From Macrolepiota albuminosa (Eukaryota > Basidiomycota > Agaricomycetes > Agaricales > Agaricaceae): a DNA stretch of 64,000 bases. Under the pieces are notes generated by a model. The model had not been told where the DNA came from. It made no database searches and saw only the letters and a program-made list of their open reading frames with translations. The position numbers and the translations under genes were made by a program. Within the stretch, counting starts at the first letter, position 1, and every line of letters starts with the position of its first letter. The stretch covers positions 358,132-422,131 of the forward strand of contig JAMWFC010000023.1 of NCBI GenBank assembly GCA_027475525.1, given 5' to 3'. Positions 23,101 to 34,829 of the stretch are shown one piece after another.

Positions 23101-25333
23101 AGGCATCACGAGCTTCCTGCATCATAGCAGCCTTGACAAAACGATTGTACAGTCCTATCAGGACTTCTTTAAATGTCCAATGCGACTTGTCGCGATTAAT
23201 GTGGAGAACATGGCGACGGAACCAATTCCGAGCCTCTCCTTCCATAAATTCGTGTAGCACAAATATCCTCTCCTGGTCCATGTCGTCTCCACCATAGCAG
23301 CAGGCTGCGAGGTGGTAGCACACATCCATGGCCCAGTCCTCCAGTTGCGAGAACCTATGTCCTCCAGCGTACGCACGTATGTGCTTACCATCGGATTTAC
23401 GGGGGCTTACCCCAGCAGGGAACTTAAATCTGACTCCAAGGGAGTCATCCACCAGACGAGTGAGGCAGTCATGCATATGATCCATATGGATCCTGACCGC
23501 TTCATTCATTCCCGGCATAGTTTCACGCAAATCATGAGGTGCAGGCATTGAAAATGCCCGGAGACTGCGAAACAGGTGTTCATTGGCCGTTCGTTCTGGC
23601 CGTGAGGTGGGCTGTTGCCCTACTTGTGGCTCTGCTGGTTCTCCACCAGCCTCCCTGCCACTATCACGACGATTATTATCGTCTCGATTATTATTTCTGC
23701 GATCACGACCTCTACCGTCGTTATTGCGACAACTTGGCTCCCTTCGTTCATAGTAACCACTACTATCATCACTACCACCTGGATCTCTGTCCGGTTCAGC
23801 AGTCCAAGCCGCGAATTGTCGCCGCATGTCATCGACAGGCATTATACCCTCACGCCCTTCAAAGACTACCCCCTGGTCATCAATTAACGACTCACCATGA
23901 TCGCGCAAGTCCTGGTTGCGTATCCTCTGGTAATTGACGCGTTCATTCCAGTTGTCCACTAGGTGGACGTGTCGCACTACGCGTCGTGGTCGCGTTTGCT
24001 CCTCAAGAATGTGGACTTCGTCCACCTCTTCCTTGATTGTAACTTGCTTATGAGGTGTCTTAACCTCCTGCACTGCAAGTAGTGCCTCTGGCTCTGCCAG
24101 AGTCGTCGTCACAGTCTCCACCTCAGACAATGCCTGCTGAGGCACTCCGCTAACAATGCGTTGACGGTGTGCGGCGTTCTGATGCTGAACATAGTCTTGC
24201 TGAGACTCATTAGCCTGACGAGGCACATTGAGCAATTCCATCACGTCTGCGATTAATGGCGCTCGTCGGCGCACACTCATCTCACATTCTATGGAGTCGG
24301 CTGGAGTAGCCGTTGAGACTGCTGACCCTTGCGCCGCTTTGCGCTTAAGGTATTCCACTACTTTGAGTTCGAAGATGCGCACAAACAATTTGATATATTC
24401 ATTCGAATCTGCACGGGGTACATCGTGGCTCCTAGCAGCCAGCAACTGTAAATGCTTTACTACATAAAGCTGCAGACGCTTTCACGTCGATTCCTTCGCG
24501 ACCGCCGGATATCGGTCCAACACCAGCTGCAACTGGATCGACAAGGTCAAATGCGACCTTTTGCTTTCCTCATCATCTGAGGATTCCAGCTCGGACTCTA
24601 AGTCCATAACTCTCCTGAGGCCGTCATGCCTCACTTGCAGCTGTTTGCCGGCCTGTCTGTGCAACTCTGGCATTCCAGGTGCTGTTGTCACCTTTTTCAA
24701 CCTTACGACATTGTCGTCCTCCCTACTGACCACTATTGCTGGTCCTTGCTCCTGTCCTTGTGTCGTCAGTGATGATGGTCCCGGTTCAGTAGCCGCATCA
24801 GCCACATATTCCAAAAGCCGTTCAGTAGGTACAGTCCAGAAGGGGGTACTATGCGCAAACGCGCTGCCTTGTACCATTTCCGAGTACTAGGTAATATCCA
24901 GTTGACCCTCAGAATGAGCTGACGAGCTCTCGGGCAATACCGGATACATCAATGAAGGCATTTGGCTCGCTGGCAGCGACACTCCTGAAACTGCAGATCT
25001 CTCTCCTGGTTTACCACCAGGTCGTACAATGGACATCATCTGTGATACAGATAGCCCACCAGGCATTCCAAAGCTCGTGCTGACATCGCAAGGGATCTTT
25101 TTGTCCTGCTTTGGCGGAGGTTGGTATGCTGATGCAGATTGCGTCTTCACAGCTTGAAGCGCAGGTAGGTCACCTGTGTCTGCAGCTGGGAACAGAGGAT
25201 CCGGATCAAGAGAGCCAGTCATGGAAGCACGTTTTCAGCATGATGCCAACAGAGAATCGAAAGGTTTTGATGATAGTTGCCTAGTTGGTAACAAGCCTAG
25301 ATTTTAAAGCCGATAGCAGAAGATTTAAAAAAA

Positions 25334-25507
25334 TGTAACCTGAGTTACGAGTTAAAACTGTCTTGTGTGTATCACACAAGTGCTAAATCAGACCGCAGTA
25401 TCGGATTTGACTAGTACTTAGAGTGAAAACAAGATGTTGTCTTATGTAATACTCTATTAAACAATTATAGCGTCGTTGACGCTTGTAACACGGATGACTC
25501 CGTTACA
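25334..25507 (-). repeat. 5' LTR of Gypsy-B
   Basis: 174 bp with inverted TGTAAC/GTTACA ends; the GTATT target duplication follows at 25508-25512. Transcription would run leftwards from here. Confidence 0.95.
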
Positions 25508-25529
25508 GTATTCAAGACTATGGAACAGT

Positions 25530-28500
25530 TAACTAGGTAACAAGTTGGCTACATTAGGCCCTGTGGCAAGGACCTCGGACATGTCCACTGGAGCACCTAG
25601 AATGCTGTCTACGGTGGGGTAGTGAGGGCAAAGAAGGTGGTGCAGGTGGTAAGATGGGCAACGAAGCGGAGAAGGCAGTCCCGGGGGGAAAAGTGGAGAA
25701 GCCTGGTGGAGGAGACGCATAGACGGGGATAGGAGGCACTCCAGCGCTGAAGCGAGGAGCTAGAGGCGTGAATGGAATAACAACACGCTTGAGGGTAGCG
25801 GCACAAACGTTGTCAGTAACTAGGTCTGGCAAGGGCAACCACTTCAGCGCCTGGAGAGACAAGGATTTAGCGAGCCAGAGAGAAGGAAAGAAAAGGGAAC
25901 TAACAATATTATCCGTTTCGAGGAGCAGGAACTCTAAGCACCGCTGGCTACCGGAAACGGGAGGCTAGAAGGATGTGTAAAAGGTACTTAACCACGCCAC
26001 AGGTAGAAACTTACCGCATTTGGAGGCTGTTCAGTCTCTACAAGCCACTCTTGGGCCAGAGCCAGAAGTAAACGATACCGTCAAATCAAAGTCAGAATGT
26101 TGCCGTTGTGGTGTCTGATACCGCCTGGGGGCATTCAAGCAAAGAACATCTTGAGGTGGTCTAACACCTTGGGATGGAAGACTGGCGAGGTATCTTTGAG
26201 AAGGACGAAGGGAGTAGGCATTGCGCTGACTCTGACATAAAATGCTAGACCTGAAATCTCAGATATATACCTAGCGACGTTGTGCAGGGTCAAAGGGACT
26301 TAGGAAACAGAACTTATGCGGCACCATTACGAGGATGCGATAACAACAATATATTTTATAAAACTACAACATGAGAAGCAAAAATCTGGGAATCTGTCAG
26401 ACCAGTGGCGCTACGGAAAAGATGGAATCGCCTCACTCAAGCAACACGAGGAGGGGCAAAAGACAGACACACAACAAGTTAAGAGGGGCTGAACCAAGAA
26501 ATACGCTTGCTCACAACCGCTGGCCCCTTGGGGGGACCACAAAAAAGACGAGCGCTGGTATACTTGCGAGAGGACTGGAAGCATAATGCCATTGGACACG
26601 GAAGAAGGAGAGGTGATAGCTCAGTAACTAACCAGGTAATAGCTTTCCTCCATCAAAAGCTGAAGGCGATCCACTGTGTCCTCGGTGGCGATTTCCTGGA
26701 TTGGGGGCAAATATCAGAAGGACATGGTAATGTGCCAGGAATAGCAGCATACGCACATGGAAAGCCTGGCTCCACGCGGCCTCCATACCAAAACATGTTA
26801 ACAGGGACAAGTCTCTCCAAATTTCACAAGCGGCACGCAGGAGCTGGCAGCGACGACCCAACTCAACCACTTCATCGGCCAACTTAGGGATACCCTCAGG
26901 AGGGTAGTGGTGAAAAAACGAGGTGGCCCGGTCCAAAAAGGTGGGAGGATCCATGGCGATATAGGCGCGATCACAGCTTTGAGTCCACATGCAACCAGAC
27001 GGGGTGGCCATCACAAAGACTGATGGAGTTGAGTTGATGCATAAGTAATTTATAGGACACAGGAAGCGTTTTGACTAGCGACAGCATGGGAGGACTTTTC
27101 TCAAGGAACCAGGACCCTAACAGGAGTGCTAGCCAATCAGAGGCGCTTGACTCATTCTGGGACCACCCAAAAAGGCAGTTGACATTCGATGTTTAGCGCT
27201 TGTTCACATCATCACCGAATAAACATAAGCGACTACTGGTTTTCTATTTCTTAATATGCTATACTTTTTGCATGGATCTGCTTATTTATTTACAGACAGT
27301 ACCCATTTCTACTTAGTCTGGCATGGTAATGGCAATTGGACCATGCTGGCAAAGGGGTTTTTGTGCTGTGATGATCTACTGAGCGTTTCCCCTTTTTCCT
27401 TTAGTTTGTTGATTTTGATTGCTTACAGACGGAGGTGTTTGGTATCAAAAAGAGGGGGGGGCGTTTATTTGGATAAAGAAGGCTACATCAAAGAACTACG
27501 TATCAACTGATCACACAATCAAAGTCCAAGAAGAGCGAAGCGCTATGGGCCGGCGACTATGCATCAAATGCGGAAAGGGCGGGACCACCTAAAGGGAGCA
27601 AATTCCTATCCTGAATACAGTTACTCACTTGCCACTCGAGCACATCAGTGAGATCATCATGAAGACCAAGCAAAAGGGCCTCACAATGCGCTAAGGTATC
27701 AACGCGAGGACACAGAAGGGCCAGGTTGCATATAACAATCTCGGTAGCCTCATCAACGTGGAGAAGTTGTTGGTGAAGGTCTCCAGCGGGACAAAGGGGA
27801 GTGACAGGATAGGAAAACTGGTCGCCGAGCCATGGGAAAGTGTTGCCAGTGACACGCATAGCGGGGGCAGGGGTCCAGAAGAGATTGAACTAACCTGAAT
27901 CAGCAAGAGGAGGAGAAAATAACTTAGGAAGAACTCACCTGGACAGTAACGGGGGCATGGGGTGTCCATTTGTAGCGCTCATCACTGGGAGACATGGCTC
28001 TGATGGAAGAAAGGCTCACGCCATAAGAGGGCAGGTATCTCCAGCGGCGCTCACTCTGAGGCACCAGGGTCTCTTCAGACTGAGGGGCCTCGGAAGTTTT
28101 GCGGGTGCTGGGGAGGGTAGAAGGGCTACGAGGAGGAGTCGCAGAGAGAGTAAGGAGGACACCAGGCGAGTCGCTAACTGTGGCAGGGATGGGTGAAGGG
28201 CTAGCGCCTTCACTGGCCATAGGCACATTCTCAGCGGGAGGTATCGCCACGACAACAGGAAGAGAAGGAGGAACCGGAGTCCTAGCGATTAAGTCAGAAG
28301 GGATAAAAAGCAAAGGGAAACTAAGGAGACATATGGCTCATGGCTAGGGCCGCTCTGGCGGGAGTTAGTGGCAAGCGGAGGAGTGATTTGAAGAAGGATG
28401 GCACGTACTGCTAGCAAGTCATCAACGTTAACAGTGGTAGGCTCCGAAGGAACTTTGTCGTTGTCGTCGCCTTCAGCATCCCACTCGGTATCCTTGCCTT

Positions 28501-30025
28501 CATCAGAGGACGGCTCGGCAGTAGACAAGATAACCAGGGTAGCGGGCGCTAACTCACGGCGCTTACCAGGACTTTTGCTAGGAGAAACAACCCTGGGCTT
28601 ACGTTTCAACAAGGCAGGATGATAGGGGGAACGGGCGAAGGGGGCGGCAATGGTAGTTCCGTCCTGAGTAATAGGAAGCACTAAACTGGCCTCGCTGATG
28701 ACTGTGGGCTGGTAAGCGGCAGCTAGTACAAGTTGTTGGCGAACAAAATCCCTCGCATTGCGGACCAGTACAGCGCGCTCGTAGTTCTTCTGCATGCTAG
28801 TGTCCTTACCGTGCTCTCGAGTGCGGATGCCGTTGAAGGCGCAACCCCGTTTTAAAGCATCACATTGGTAGCAAGGAAGGGAGGCCGTAGGAAACCAACA
28901 ACTCTCCAGATCATTTTCAGCCCAACATTTATCACACTAAGATTGGCGTTAGCGACGTCATAATACCGGAAGCAAGCAGGAACATACAGCGCCAATCTTT
29001 GCTTAAAAGGCACAATGATCTTGGGGAGACACAGTAATCTTCTTCTTGGTGCCTAAAACCTGAACCCCAGCGGGTAGTCTGGTATCAATGATGGTAGTAT
29101 CGCGACGGAGGCGCAAGAGGTCACGAAGCTCTGCATCAGTAAACATGGTTTGTTTAGGTGCCTGGGGCTATCAAAGATTAAGCGCTAAGATCTAGCGATC
29201 TTGGAACGAATGCTTATGACATATAGAGAAACGCCATGAGCAGGGAGGGAGGTTTACCTTGGGACGAGTTAACAACGTAATAAAAAGGGATAAGAAGATG
29301 GACTTACCATGCGCTTGGGAGGACTAGAACGAGTAGTAAGGGTACAATCAATAACGACGGCAAAGTTTCGTGGAGGACCATGGGGGACAGAACAGGAAGG
29401 GCCTACTTTAGGTTCAGTGGCAGGAACGGCGATCCGTTTGATGGCTGAGTGAGGGGGGCCAGGATGGGTAGATGAAGTGGCACCACGAAAAGGACTGCCA
29501 AGTGCAGGAGAGGCAGGAAGGGAAGGAGCAAGTGGAGCAGAAGACAAAGAAGCGGTTTGAGTTGAAGGGGCGCTGGGAAGAGTGGCGAGAGTTGGCAAAG
29601 TTTGGGCTGACTAAGGAAAAGTTAAAATCGCTGGCATAGGATATAACAGGGAACCCACCTTGCTAATTTCGGTACTAGCAAGCAACACGTCAATCTCGTC
29701 GGATAAAGAAGAAGCCTGTGTAGGCACCAAACTTTAGCACCACGAAAATCAAAATCAAAACCTAACTTATGAATGACCTTGCAAAAGGTCGCAACCAGTC
29801 AGCACCTTCATACTCCCAGTACCAGGCCATGCACCATTCACGAACTTCAGCTTTGCGCGCCCAGGAGCTGTCAGGGCCACGCACCACCAACTATCGCTGA
29901 TAAAGCCACATTATAGCAGGAACATTTTGTGGCGCATTGGCGGCACTGGTAGCCTTAGCACGGTCAAATAGATAGGAAGCTTTGGCAAGAAAGTTAGGAA
30001 GGGCAGAAGGAGCAAAACCAGACAT
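25530..30025 (-). pseudogene. antisense multi-exon gene carried by Gypsy-A, Cys-rich protein of unknown function
   Basis: Not a known retroelement protein. A run of spliced coding blocks on the strand opposite to gag-pol begins at ATG 30025, 149 bp from the 3' LTR. Blocks: MSGFAPSALPNFLAKASYLF to about 29780; 29656-29715 (SLSDEIDVLLASTEISK); Pro/Ser-rich 29269-29640; MFTDAELRDLLRLRRDTT at 29000-29145; the Cys block CDKCWAEND, CWFP, CYQC, GCAF at 28840-28935 (C-x2-C-x9-C-x9-C-x2-C-x6-C, zinc-finger-like), running into an acidic/Ser region to 28330; Pro-rich 27945-28290; LLLGLHDDLTDVLEWQ near 27630-27680; 26628-27014; and a Pro-rich end near 25550-25860. Several junctions have GT-AG introns of normal length. 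Stops and frameshifts (for example TAG near 29890) show decay. Exon borders are approximate. Confidence 0.6.
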
Positions 30026-30173
30026 TCTGAAAAAGGTGGGAGGAAAAACACCAGTGCAGGGCGACATCTAGAAACGAGCTTATAAGGCACTGGTGGCATT
30101 TCACGGACCGTAGCGCAGTCAAATCAATGACAGCGTTTGACTAAGGACAGTCAATTTTTCAGTTGGGGGGAGA

Positions 30174-31244
30174 TGATAGGCTTCTACTCGGACTAAGCGC
30201 ATCAAGGGGTACACTATAGGTCTATAGACACAGGCTTTACTCAAGACCCTAGTGACCCTCTCGGACACAGAAAACCACGGATCTTGGCGCTCAATTATAG
30301 GAGCTGGTTATCAGTCTTAACTACCATGATCAGGCCTTTAGCATATACTATTTATTGACCTTGGAGAATTAGGAGACCAGGGACTCTGGGCACTAGCAAG
30401 ACGGCGGAGACATGACTTTGACCAAACCCCAATCAGTTCCATAAAGGGGTTAGCATTAGGCGCTGCCATTGGATGAGGCACTTTAATCAGAAGTCTAAAG
30501 AATTAATAGCGATGGAACAGGATATACTCTAGCCCAACATTCTATTCATCAAAATTTGATACTAGATTTAGCGCTGGCAGCAGAACTCACGGCGTCTGTC
30601 AAGGATTTTCTGACCATACCCTGCCAAAGGCCTGGCCAATCGGAATTACACTAAAAAAGTGAGCAGACTCCTACAAAAGTTTAAGTCAGTTTGGAGTTGC
30701 TGTGGCCAATGGGCTATAATGCCGTTAGTCGCCGTTGCCCTATGTGTACCGGTCGCTGTTGACAGGTTGCCGTTAGCTACAACCACAAGAAGAGGCGCTA
30801 ATTGGTAGCACCACTAATGGACTCATTTTAAAAATATAATAGTGCATAGTATAAAAGATAGCTACTTGGGATGTACATAGCAACGAATCGTAACCTCTTG
30901 AGCACCCAAGTTACCCTTAGCGTTCAAATCGCGCTAGCTTGCTCAAACTTTGTCACTAAGTTGGGCGCTAGCCTCGTTTATCCCGTCTTTGTTGTTTACG
31001 GTGCCACCTACAGGCACGCTACGCTGCAATATTCGTCTTGTCTTCTATATCTTTGTGTAAACTACAACGCTTACCGTTTGTCAGGTAGCACACAAAGCGC
31101 TATCATTTAGCACGTCATTTTAACACCTTTGCTTGAGCACACCAGGACTCTGTCGGGACTCCTCATAACTATGCACGCCAAGTGCTGGAGACGGCGTTGT
31201 ACTGCGTATATGTCCAGCACACCCAACCACAGTTGGCGTCATCA
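30174..31244 (+). repeat. 3' LTR of Gypsy-A
   Basis: 1071 bp, TGAT...ATCA ends, preceded by the polypurine tract and followed by the GCGT target duplication and resumed hAT transposase. The 77-bp block duplicated in the 5' LTR is single here (about 30773-30849). Confidence 0.93.
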
Positions 31245-33294
31245 GCGTAAAATCTATTTTCTGGATGGTCATGAGGGGTCAGATGAGCATCACACTACTG
31301 AATGGATCCAAAAGAAGTTGATGAAGGTAAAATATCAATAAACTTATTAAAATTAGAACTCATACTAAAAGACATCAATTGACAGATGCTCAAATCTGTT
31401 GGACTTAGTCATTGGGCAGCTATGTGTTCAGATAGTACCAATGTCACAAAGTTATCATGACGAGAAGTGGCATCAGCAATTACAACTATTCTCAATCTTT
31501 CCGATTGTGTTCACCACTCACACAATACAATCAGAGATATCACAAAGATTGATGAATTTAAATCTGTAAGTGATCCATCTAAATGAGCTCATTGATAAAT
31601 ATATTTCACTCATTGAACTCTCAGTTTATATCTATTTTGAAGTCGATCATTAAGCATTTCAGCAAATCCTCATACTCTACTGCTATGCTAATGAAGGAGC
31701 GCAAATTAGCTGGTGATGATGAACCAGTCAGAGCATTGCAAAAAATTGGCAAAACACATTTTGGAACTCACTGGTTAGCAACAACGGCTCTTGATCCCTG
31801 CCTTTTCACTATTTGGAAACTTGTGATTGATCAAGAAATTAAATTCAAGATGAATTGGAAATTATTGCAACTTCATGTTGAATTATTCATATCAGTTATA
31901 TATAGAACACGAAAGTGCAAGGAATGTTCATGAACCACACAACAAGCAAGTTCAATGAATTTGAAACAATCATGCTTCAGTACAACACTATTATTGCCCT
32001 ATTTATTCGCTCTCTTTGGTCTCTGGAGGCTGCTGATGCCAATGCATCTGATGTGTTTATATTCTGGCTTGCAATTGCAGCCACACTAAATGATTTATTC
32101 AAAAAAAGTCCAGATGTTACTGGGATCCCACAAACACTTTCAAACAAAGTAACGTCAATCTACAATACACGGTATAAAGAATTTTTCCAAGATAACATTT
32201 ACTTCGTGGCATTTGCTCTTGACCCACGTAGGTGATAAAGTTACTACTCAATTTGTCATACTGATGATAGGTATCAGGATACTTACTTGAAGATTATCTA
32301 AAGGCTCCTCCTGCACTAGTACTGCTAGTCCCAACAATTATTATCCCTGCAGTTGATCCAAAAACTGGGTATTGTCCTCCTTTAATTCAGTATCCTGAGG
32401 CCTATGAGAAGGTGAAAGAATACTTGAAGACCATCCTACGAAATACATTTGAGCAAATTGATAAGCATCCGGAGGAAGCCAAATACTATAACTTACTTAC
32501 GACGTTGGGAGTGGCAAATGCAGCAAAAGATTTGAAACATTAACTTGAAGCCTATTGGAAGCAAGAGTGGCCTTTTGAAGAAGCAAAATCAGAGGATGTG
32601 GAGGACCCTTTGGCATGGTGGAAACTGCTTGAAATGCACCCTCATGCACGTGTACTTGCGGTGAGGATTGTTATACATTATTTCTGCATAAAATGTTAAT
32701 AGACCACATACTAGTTTCTTGCCATCAAAATCTTCTCAATCTTCATAAATTCCATGTCTGATAAGCATACCAACTCAACATTCACATGGTTCAACTCTCC
32801 ACTCCATGGAAATCAAACAGCGCAGACTCTAGTTGACATGATCCAGATCAACCAATGGTATGGCAAATATAAAATATGTATCTTTAATTGTGAGAGCGAG
32901 ATTATCTACTGAAAGCCAACTTCAGTGTGAAAATCCACAAGAAACACGCTACCGACCTGCTGTCAAGTTTCGAAAGATTGATCAGGAAACACTGGAGAGG
33001 ATCCAAGTGGAAAAAACAAGAGACAAGGACAATGGAGTTAAAAATCTATCTGAGGAGGGTGACAGTGAGTCAGAAGATGATGAGGACCTCCTGATGGTGA
33101 GCAAAGCATTTGTGAATGTGGAGGTGCAACACGTAGCCTTTGAGGTGGATGCTTGTATCAACATCGATGCGGTCGTCTTGATAGACATGATCTCTGAGAA
33201 GCCGTTGACCAACAAGGCAAAGTCTACTCAACCTCAGGCAAAGGAGAAGGCTCAAGTGTCGAAGGACAACGTTGCAGATGTATGGGACTTCTAA
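31245..33294 (+). pseudogene. hAT transposase, C-terminal half (broken)
   Basis: Continues the frame cut at 6424: KIYFLDGHEGSDEHHTTEW, then HWAAMCSDSTNVTK (31405-31455), which holds the catalytic Asp block of this hAT group, then a long helical region. The hAT dimerisation motif DPLAWWKLLEMHPHARVLAV is at 32608-32660, followed by a last exon with a charged tail (32860-33294). Several introns and stops are present (for example TAA after KDLKH near 32543), so no functional protein is made. Dimerisation-domain identity is clear; exact exon borders are not. Confidence 0.8.
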
Positions 33295-33443
33295 TGGTAC
33301 TCTAGGCAATTCCTTACATTAATTACGTCAAAAACATTATTCACATCTGTAAATAACTCATTTCTTACATGTTATTAACAAAAAGATGACTAATGTTATT
33401 AACTCGTGTAACTATCTCTCGGGGAATTATTCACCGAGCCCTA

Positions 33444-33573
33444 GTCGCTACGTATGTAACCAAATAAATAAGTCATGTTTTGTTGTGTTCTTCTTCAACG
33501 GTCAGCTCTCCCATTTCTTGCAGCCATCCTCATGTTCTCCATGGTCAGCTTTTATTTCCTTAGCCCTCCGACA
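33444..33573 (+). repeat. 5' LTR of the gag-only element, right fragment (starts with hAT target duplication)
   Basis: Begins with GTCGCTAC, the second copy of the hAT target duplication (33444-33451), and continues the LTR to CCTCCGACA. It lacks about 21 bp found in the 3' LTR, where the GGTCAGC motif is present one extra time. Confidence 0.88.
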
Positions 33574-33590
33574 GGTTATGGGCCCCAACT
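33574..33590 (+). other. primer-binding-like site of the gag-only element
   Basis: GGTTATGGGCCCCAACT follows the 5' LTR directly. It resembles the half-tRNA initiator-Met sites (complement of the anticodon arm) used by several Copia-type elements. Position is exact; the priming tRNA is inferred. Confidence 0.5.
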
Positions 33591-33646
33591 GCGCACAAAT
33601 TCAGCACACAGTTTATTTTTGTTAAAAATTTTCATCACTTCTGATC

Positions 33647-34711
33647 ATGGCACCCTCTCATTATGAAATGCTTCGCACATTCAATCTGGACAACAGGTTT
33701 GATGGATCAAACTATGATGCTTGGGTTACAGAGCTGGAGATGACATTTGTTGGGCATGACATTCTGGCATACATCAAGGGTGAGACATCTTGCCCTAGCA
33801 ATTTTTCTGCTGCTGCTCTTTGGTTAAAAGATGATCAGTCTGCTCATGCCACCCTCTACAAGACCATCTCCTCTACCGACATCATCCATACTCACTTCAA
33901 AAACACCAACCCTGCTCAAACTGCTAATGCCGTCTGGATTAGTCTCAAAACTGAGTTCCAGAAGAACAGCCATGTGAAGCGCTTGTACAATCCCATTCAC
34001 AATATCAAAAAACCAGTCTCAGTATATATTCAGGACATCATCTCTGCTCATGACACTCTCACTGTGCTTGGCCATGCCCCTCCTTTCGTCGATGTCATTG
34101 ACTCTATTCTCATGAATCTCCATCCTGATTTCTCTATTGTTTGCACTCTCCTCACTACTCAGTCTGAGGAACCTTCACTTGCTACTGTCAAGAAGACACT
34201 CACCGATCAGGAAGACACATGCACTGCACTCAATCCCAGTGCAGCTGATGAGGTTAGAGCAATGTATGGTAGGGTGAAGGAGAAGGAGAGGAAAGAGAAA
34301 GGCTCAAAGGATGATGATGAGGCACCAAGGTATGAGTGGCTCAACCCTTGTAACAAGGATGTCTGCCACCGTTGTGGCCTTCCTGGACATCGCTCCTCTC
34401 AATGCATCGCAGACATGCCACAGAAGATAAAGGACAAGATCATCAATGAGGCTACCAATCAGCATCGTTATCACAACCGCTCTTCATCCACTTCTGACTC
34501 TGATATCACTGCCGCCAACTTTGCTCATGATTCACATGCCACCTCTGATACTGACAGTTCTGATTCCGATGATGACAAGCCTATTAAAGCCATGTCTGCC
34601 AGAGAGTTTACACATGTTCTCACCCCAGTGACTACAAAACAAGAACGTCATCAGCAGTTGGGTATGAACAAGGAAAAGTGGCAAGGTCTCAAGACTCATC
34701 TCAATGCCTGA
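33647..34711 (+). CDS. gag: Copia-type Gag of the gag-only element, intact
   Basis: Uninterrupted 354-aa frame from ATG 33647, placed 74 bp after the 5' LTR. The N-terminal two thirds follow the Copia-type Gag plan: a start like FDGSNYDAW, then AVWISLKTEFQKNS, then a helical core. A CCHC zinc knuckle CHRCGLPGHRSSQC (C-x2-C-x4-H-x4-C) lies at residues 240-253. The tail is rich in Ser and Asp (residues about 275-315). Gag packages element RNA into virus-like particles. There is no downstream pol: a stop is followed by a purine-rich tract (34735-34745, 34821-34829) and the 3' LTR. Although it belongs to the oldest layer of the nest, it is the only long element frame here without a stop or frameshift. 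Confidence 0.9.
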   Translation: MAPSHYEMLRTFNLDNRFDGSNYDAWVTELEMTFVGHDILAYIKGETSCPSNFSAAALWLKDDQSAHATLYKTISSTDIIHTHFKNTNPAQTANAVWISLKTEFQKNSHVKRLYNPIHNIKKPVSVYIQDIISAHDTLTVLGHAPPFVDVIDSILMNLHPDFSIVCTLLTTQSEEPSLATVKKTLTDQEDTCTALNPSAADEVRAMYGRVKEKERKEKGSKDDDEAPRYEWLNPCNKDVCHRCGLPGHRSSQCIADMPQKIKDKIINEATNQHRYHNRSSSTSDSDITAANFAHDSHATSDTDSSDSDDDKPIKAMSAREFTHVLTPVTTKQERHQQLGMNKEKWQGLKTHLNA

Positions 34712-34829
34712 TGAACAGTAGGCTGTTTCATTGAGTGGGGGGGACTTTAATTCAGTGGGGGGAGCTTTCTTTCTCTTTGGTTGGTCACCTTTTTTTTTAG
34801 TCACTCTGCACCTCGTCTCTGAGTGGGGG

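Larger units (their letters stand above)
17587..25222 (-). pseudogene. gag-pol: Gypsy-B Gag-Pol polyprotein (Gag, protease, RT, RNase H, integrase), lightly damaged
   Basis: Reading from 25222 leftwards, Gag runs to about 22560 in one frame with stops at 24889 (TAG) and 24484 (TGA). A 1-nt shift at a run of five G (about 22590) then gives the zinc knuckle CYNCGRSGHFAKEC near 22500-22545. Next come a protease region (22040-22110) whose D-S-G is replaced by DLES, and RT with intact FMHIYLDDIFIFSD (20412-20455). RNase H follows (ICDASKTGVGAMFG; ITDHKALEFF). Integrase has HHCC and CSTCELCQQL, SDRDAKF (18555-18575) and TERANRN. A chromo-like/SH3 tail (KWIGPYKVLEAEP; GNLEFEVRW) ends it at 17589-17587. 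Three 77-bp duplications shift the frame by 2 nt each; without them pol stays in one frame. The remaining stops are TGA or TAG, as expected from C-to-T or G-to-A. Confidence 0.9.
13939..25507 (-). mobile_element. Gypsy-B LTR retrotransposon (minus strand), about 11.3 kb after removing duplications, TSD GTATT
   Basis: Short 174-bp LTRs TGTAACC...CCGTTACA at 13939-14112 and 25334-25507, with GTATT on both outer sides (13934-13938 and 25508-25512). Coding direction is minus: 5' LTR on the right, a polypurine tract (GGGGGGTA on the minus strand, 14113-14120) next to the left LTR. It encodes one gag-pol frame and a further large ORF in the env position. No ordinary TGG-starting tRNA primer site is seen next to the right LTR, so self-priming as in Tf1-type elements is possible but untested. 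The two LTRs differ at only a handful of sites, mainly transitions, so it is the youngest layer. Confidence 0.95.
6425..31244 (+). mobile_element. Gypsy-A LTR retrotransposon, about 13.2 kb without Gypsy-B, TSD GCGT
   Basis: LTRs TGATAGGC...GTCATCA at 6425-7572 and 30174-31244. GCGT flanks both sides (6421-6424 and 31245-31248). The 3' LTR is 1071 bp and the 5' LTR 1148 bp, exactly 77 bp more because of the duplication at 7024-7177. The sense strand carries gag, protease, RT, RNase H and integrase to about 13850. A large antisense gene fills 25.5-30.0 kb. A polypurine tract TTGGGGGGAGA precedes the 3' LTR. Gypsy-B is inserted between integrase and the antisense gene. Confidence 0.93.
4779..33443 (+). 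mobile_element. hAT transposon, about 3.85 kb without nested insertions, TSD GTCGCTAC
   Basis: Terminal inverted repeats TAGGGCTCGGTGAATAA at 4779 and its complement ending at 33443. The 8-bp target duplication GTCGCTAC lies at 4771-4778 and 33444-33451, the classic hAT signature. Subterminal regions are rich in GTTATTAACA-type motifs on both sides. Gypsy-A sits inside the transposase at 6425-31244. Removing it with one GCGT repeat rejoins the reading frame (ACACCTTCGCGT to AAAATCTATTTT), confirming the structure. Confidence 0.95.

Noticed and set aside
23539..23937. Plus-strand His/Tyr-rich frame around 23.6-23.9 kb
   Set aside because: It is antisense to the Arg/Asp-rich repeat of Gypsy-B gag and only reflects that codon pattern.
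25370..25507. tRNA-type primer site for Gypsy-B
   Set aside because: No TGG-starting complement of a tRNA 3' end was found next to the 5' LTR; self-priming was considered but no convincing complementary stretch was seen by eye.
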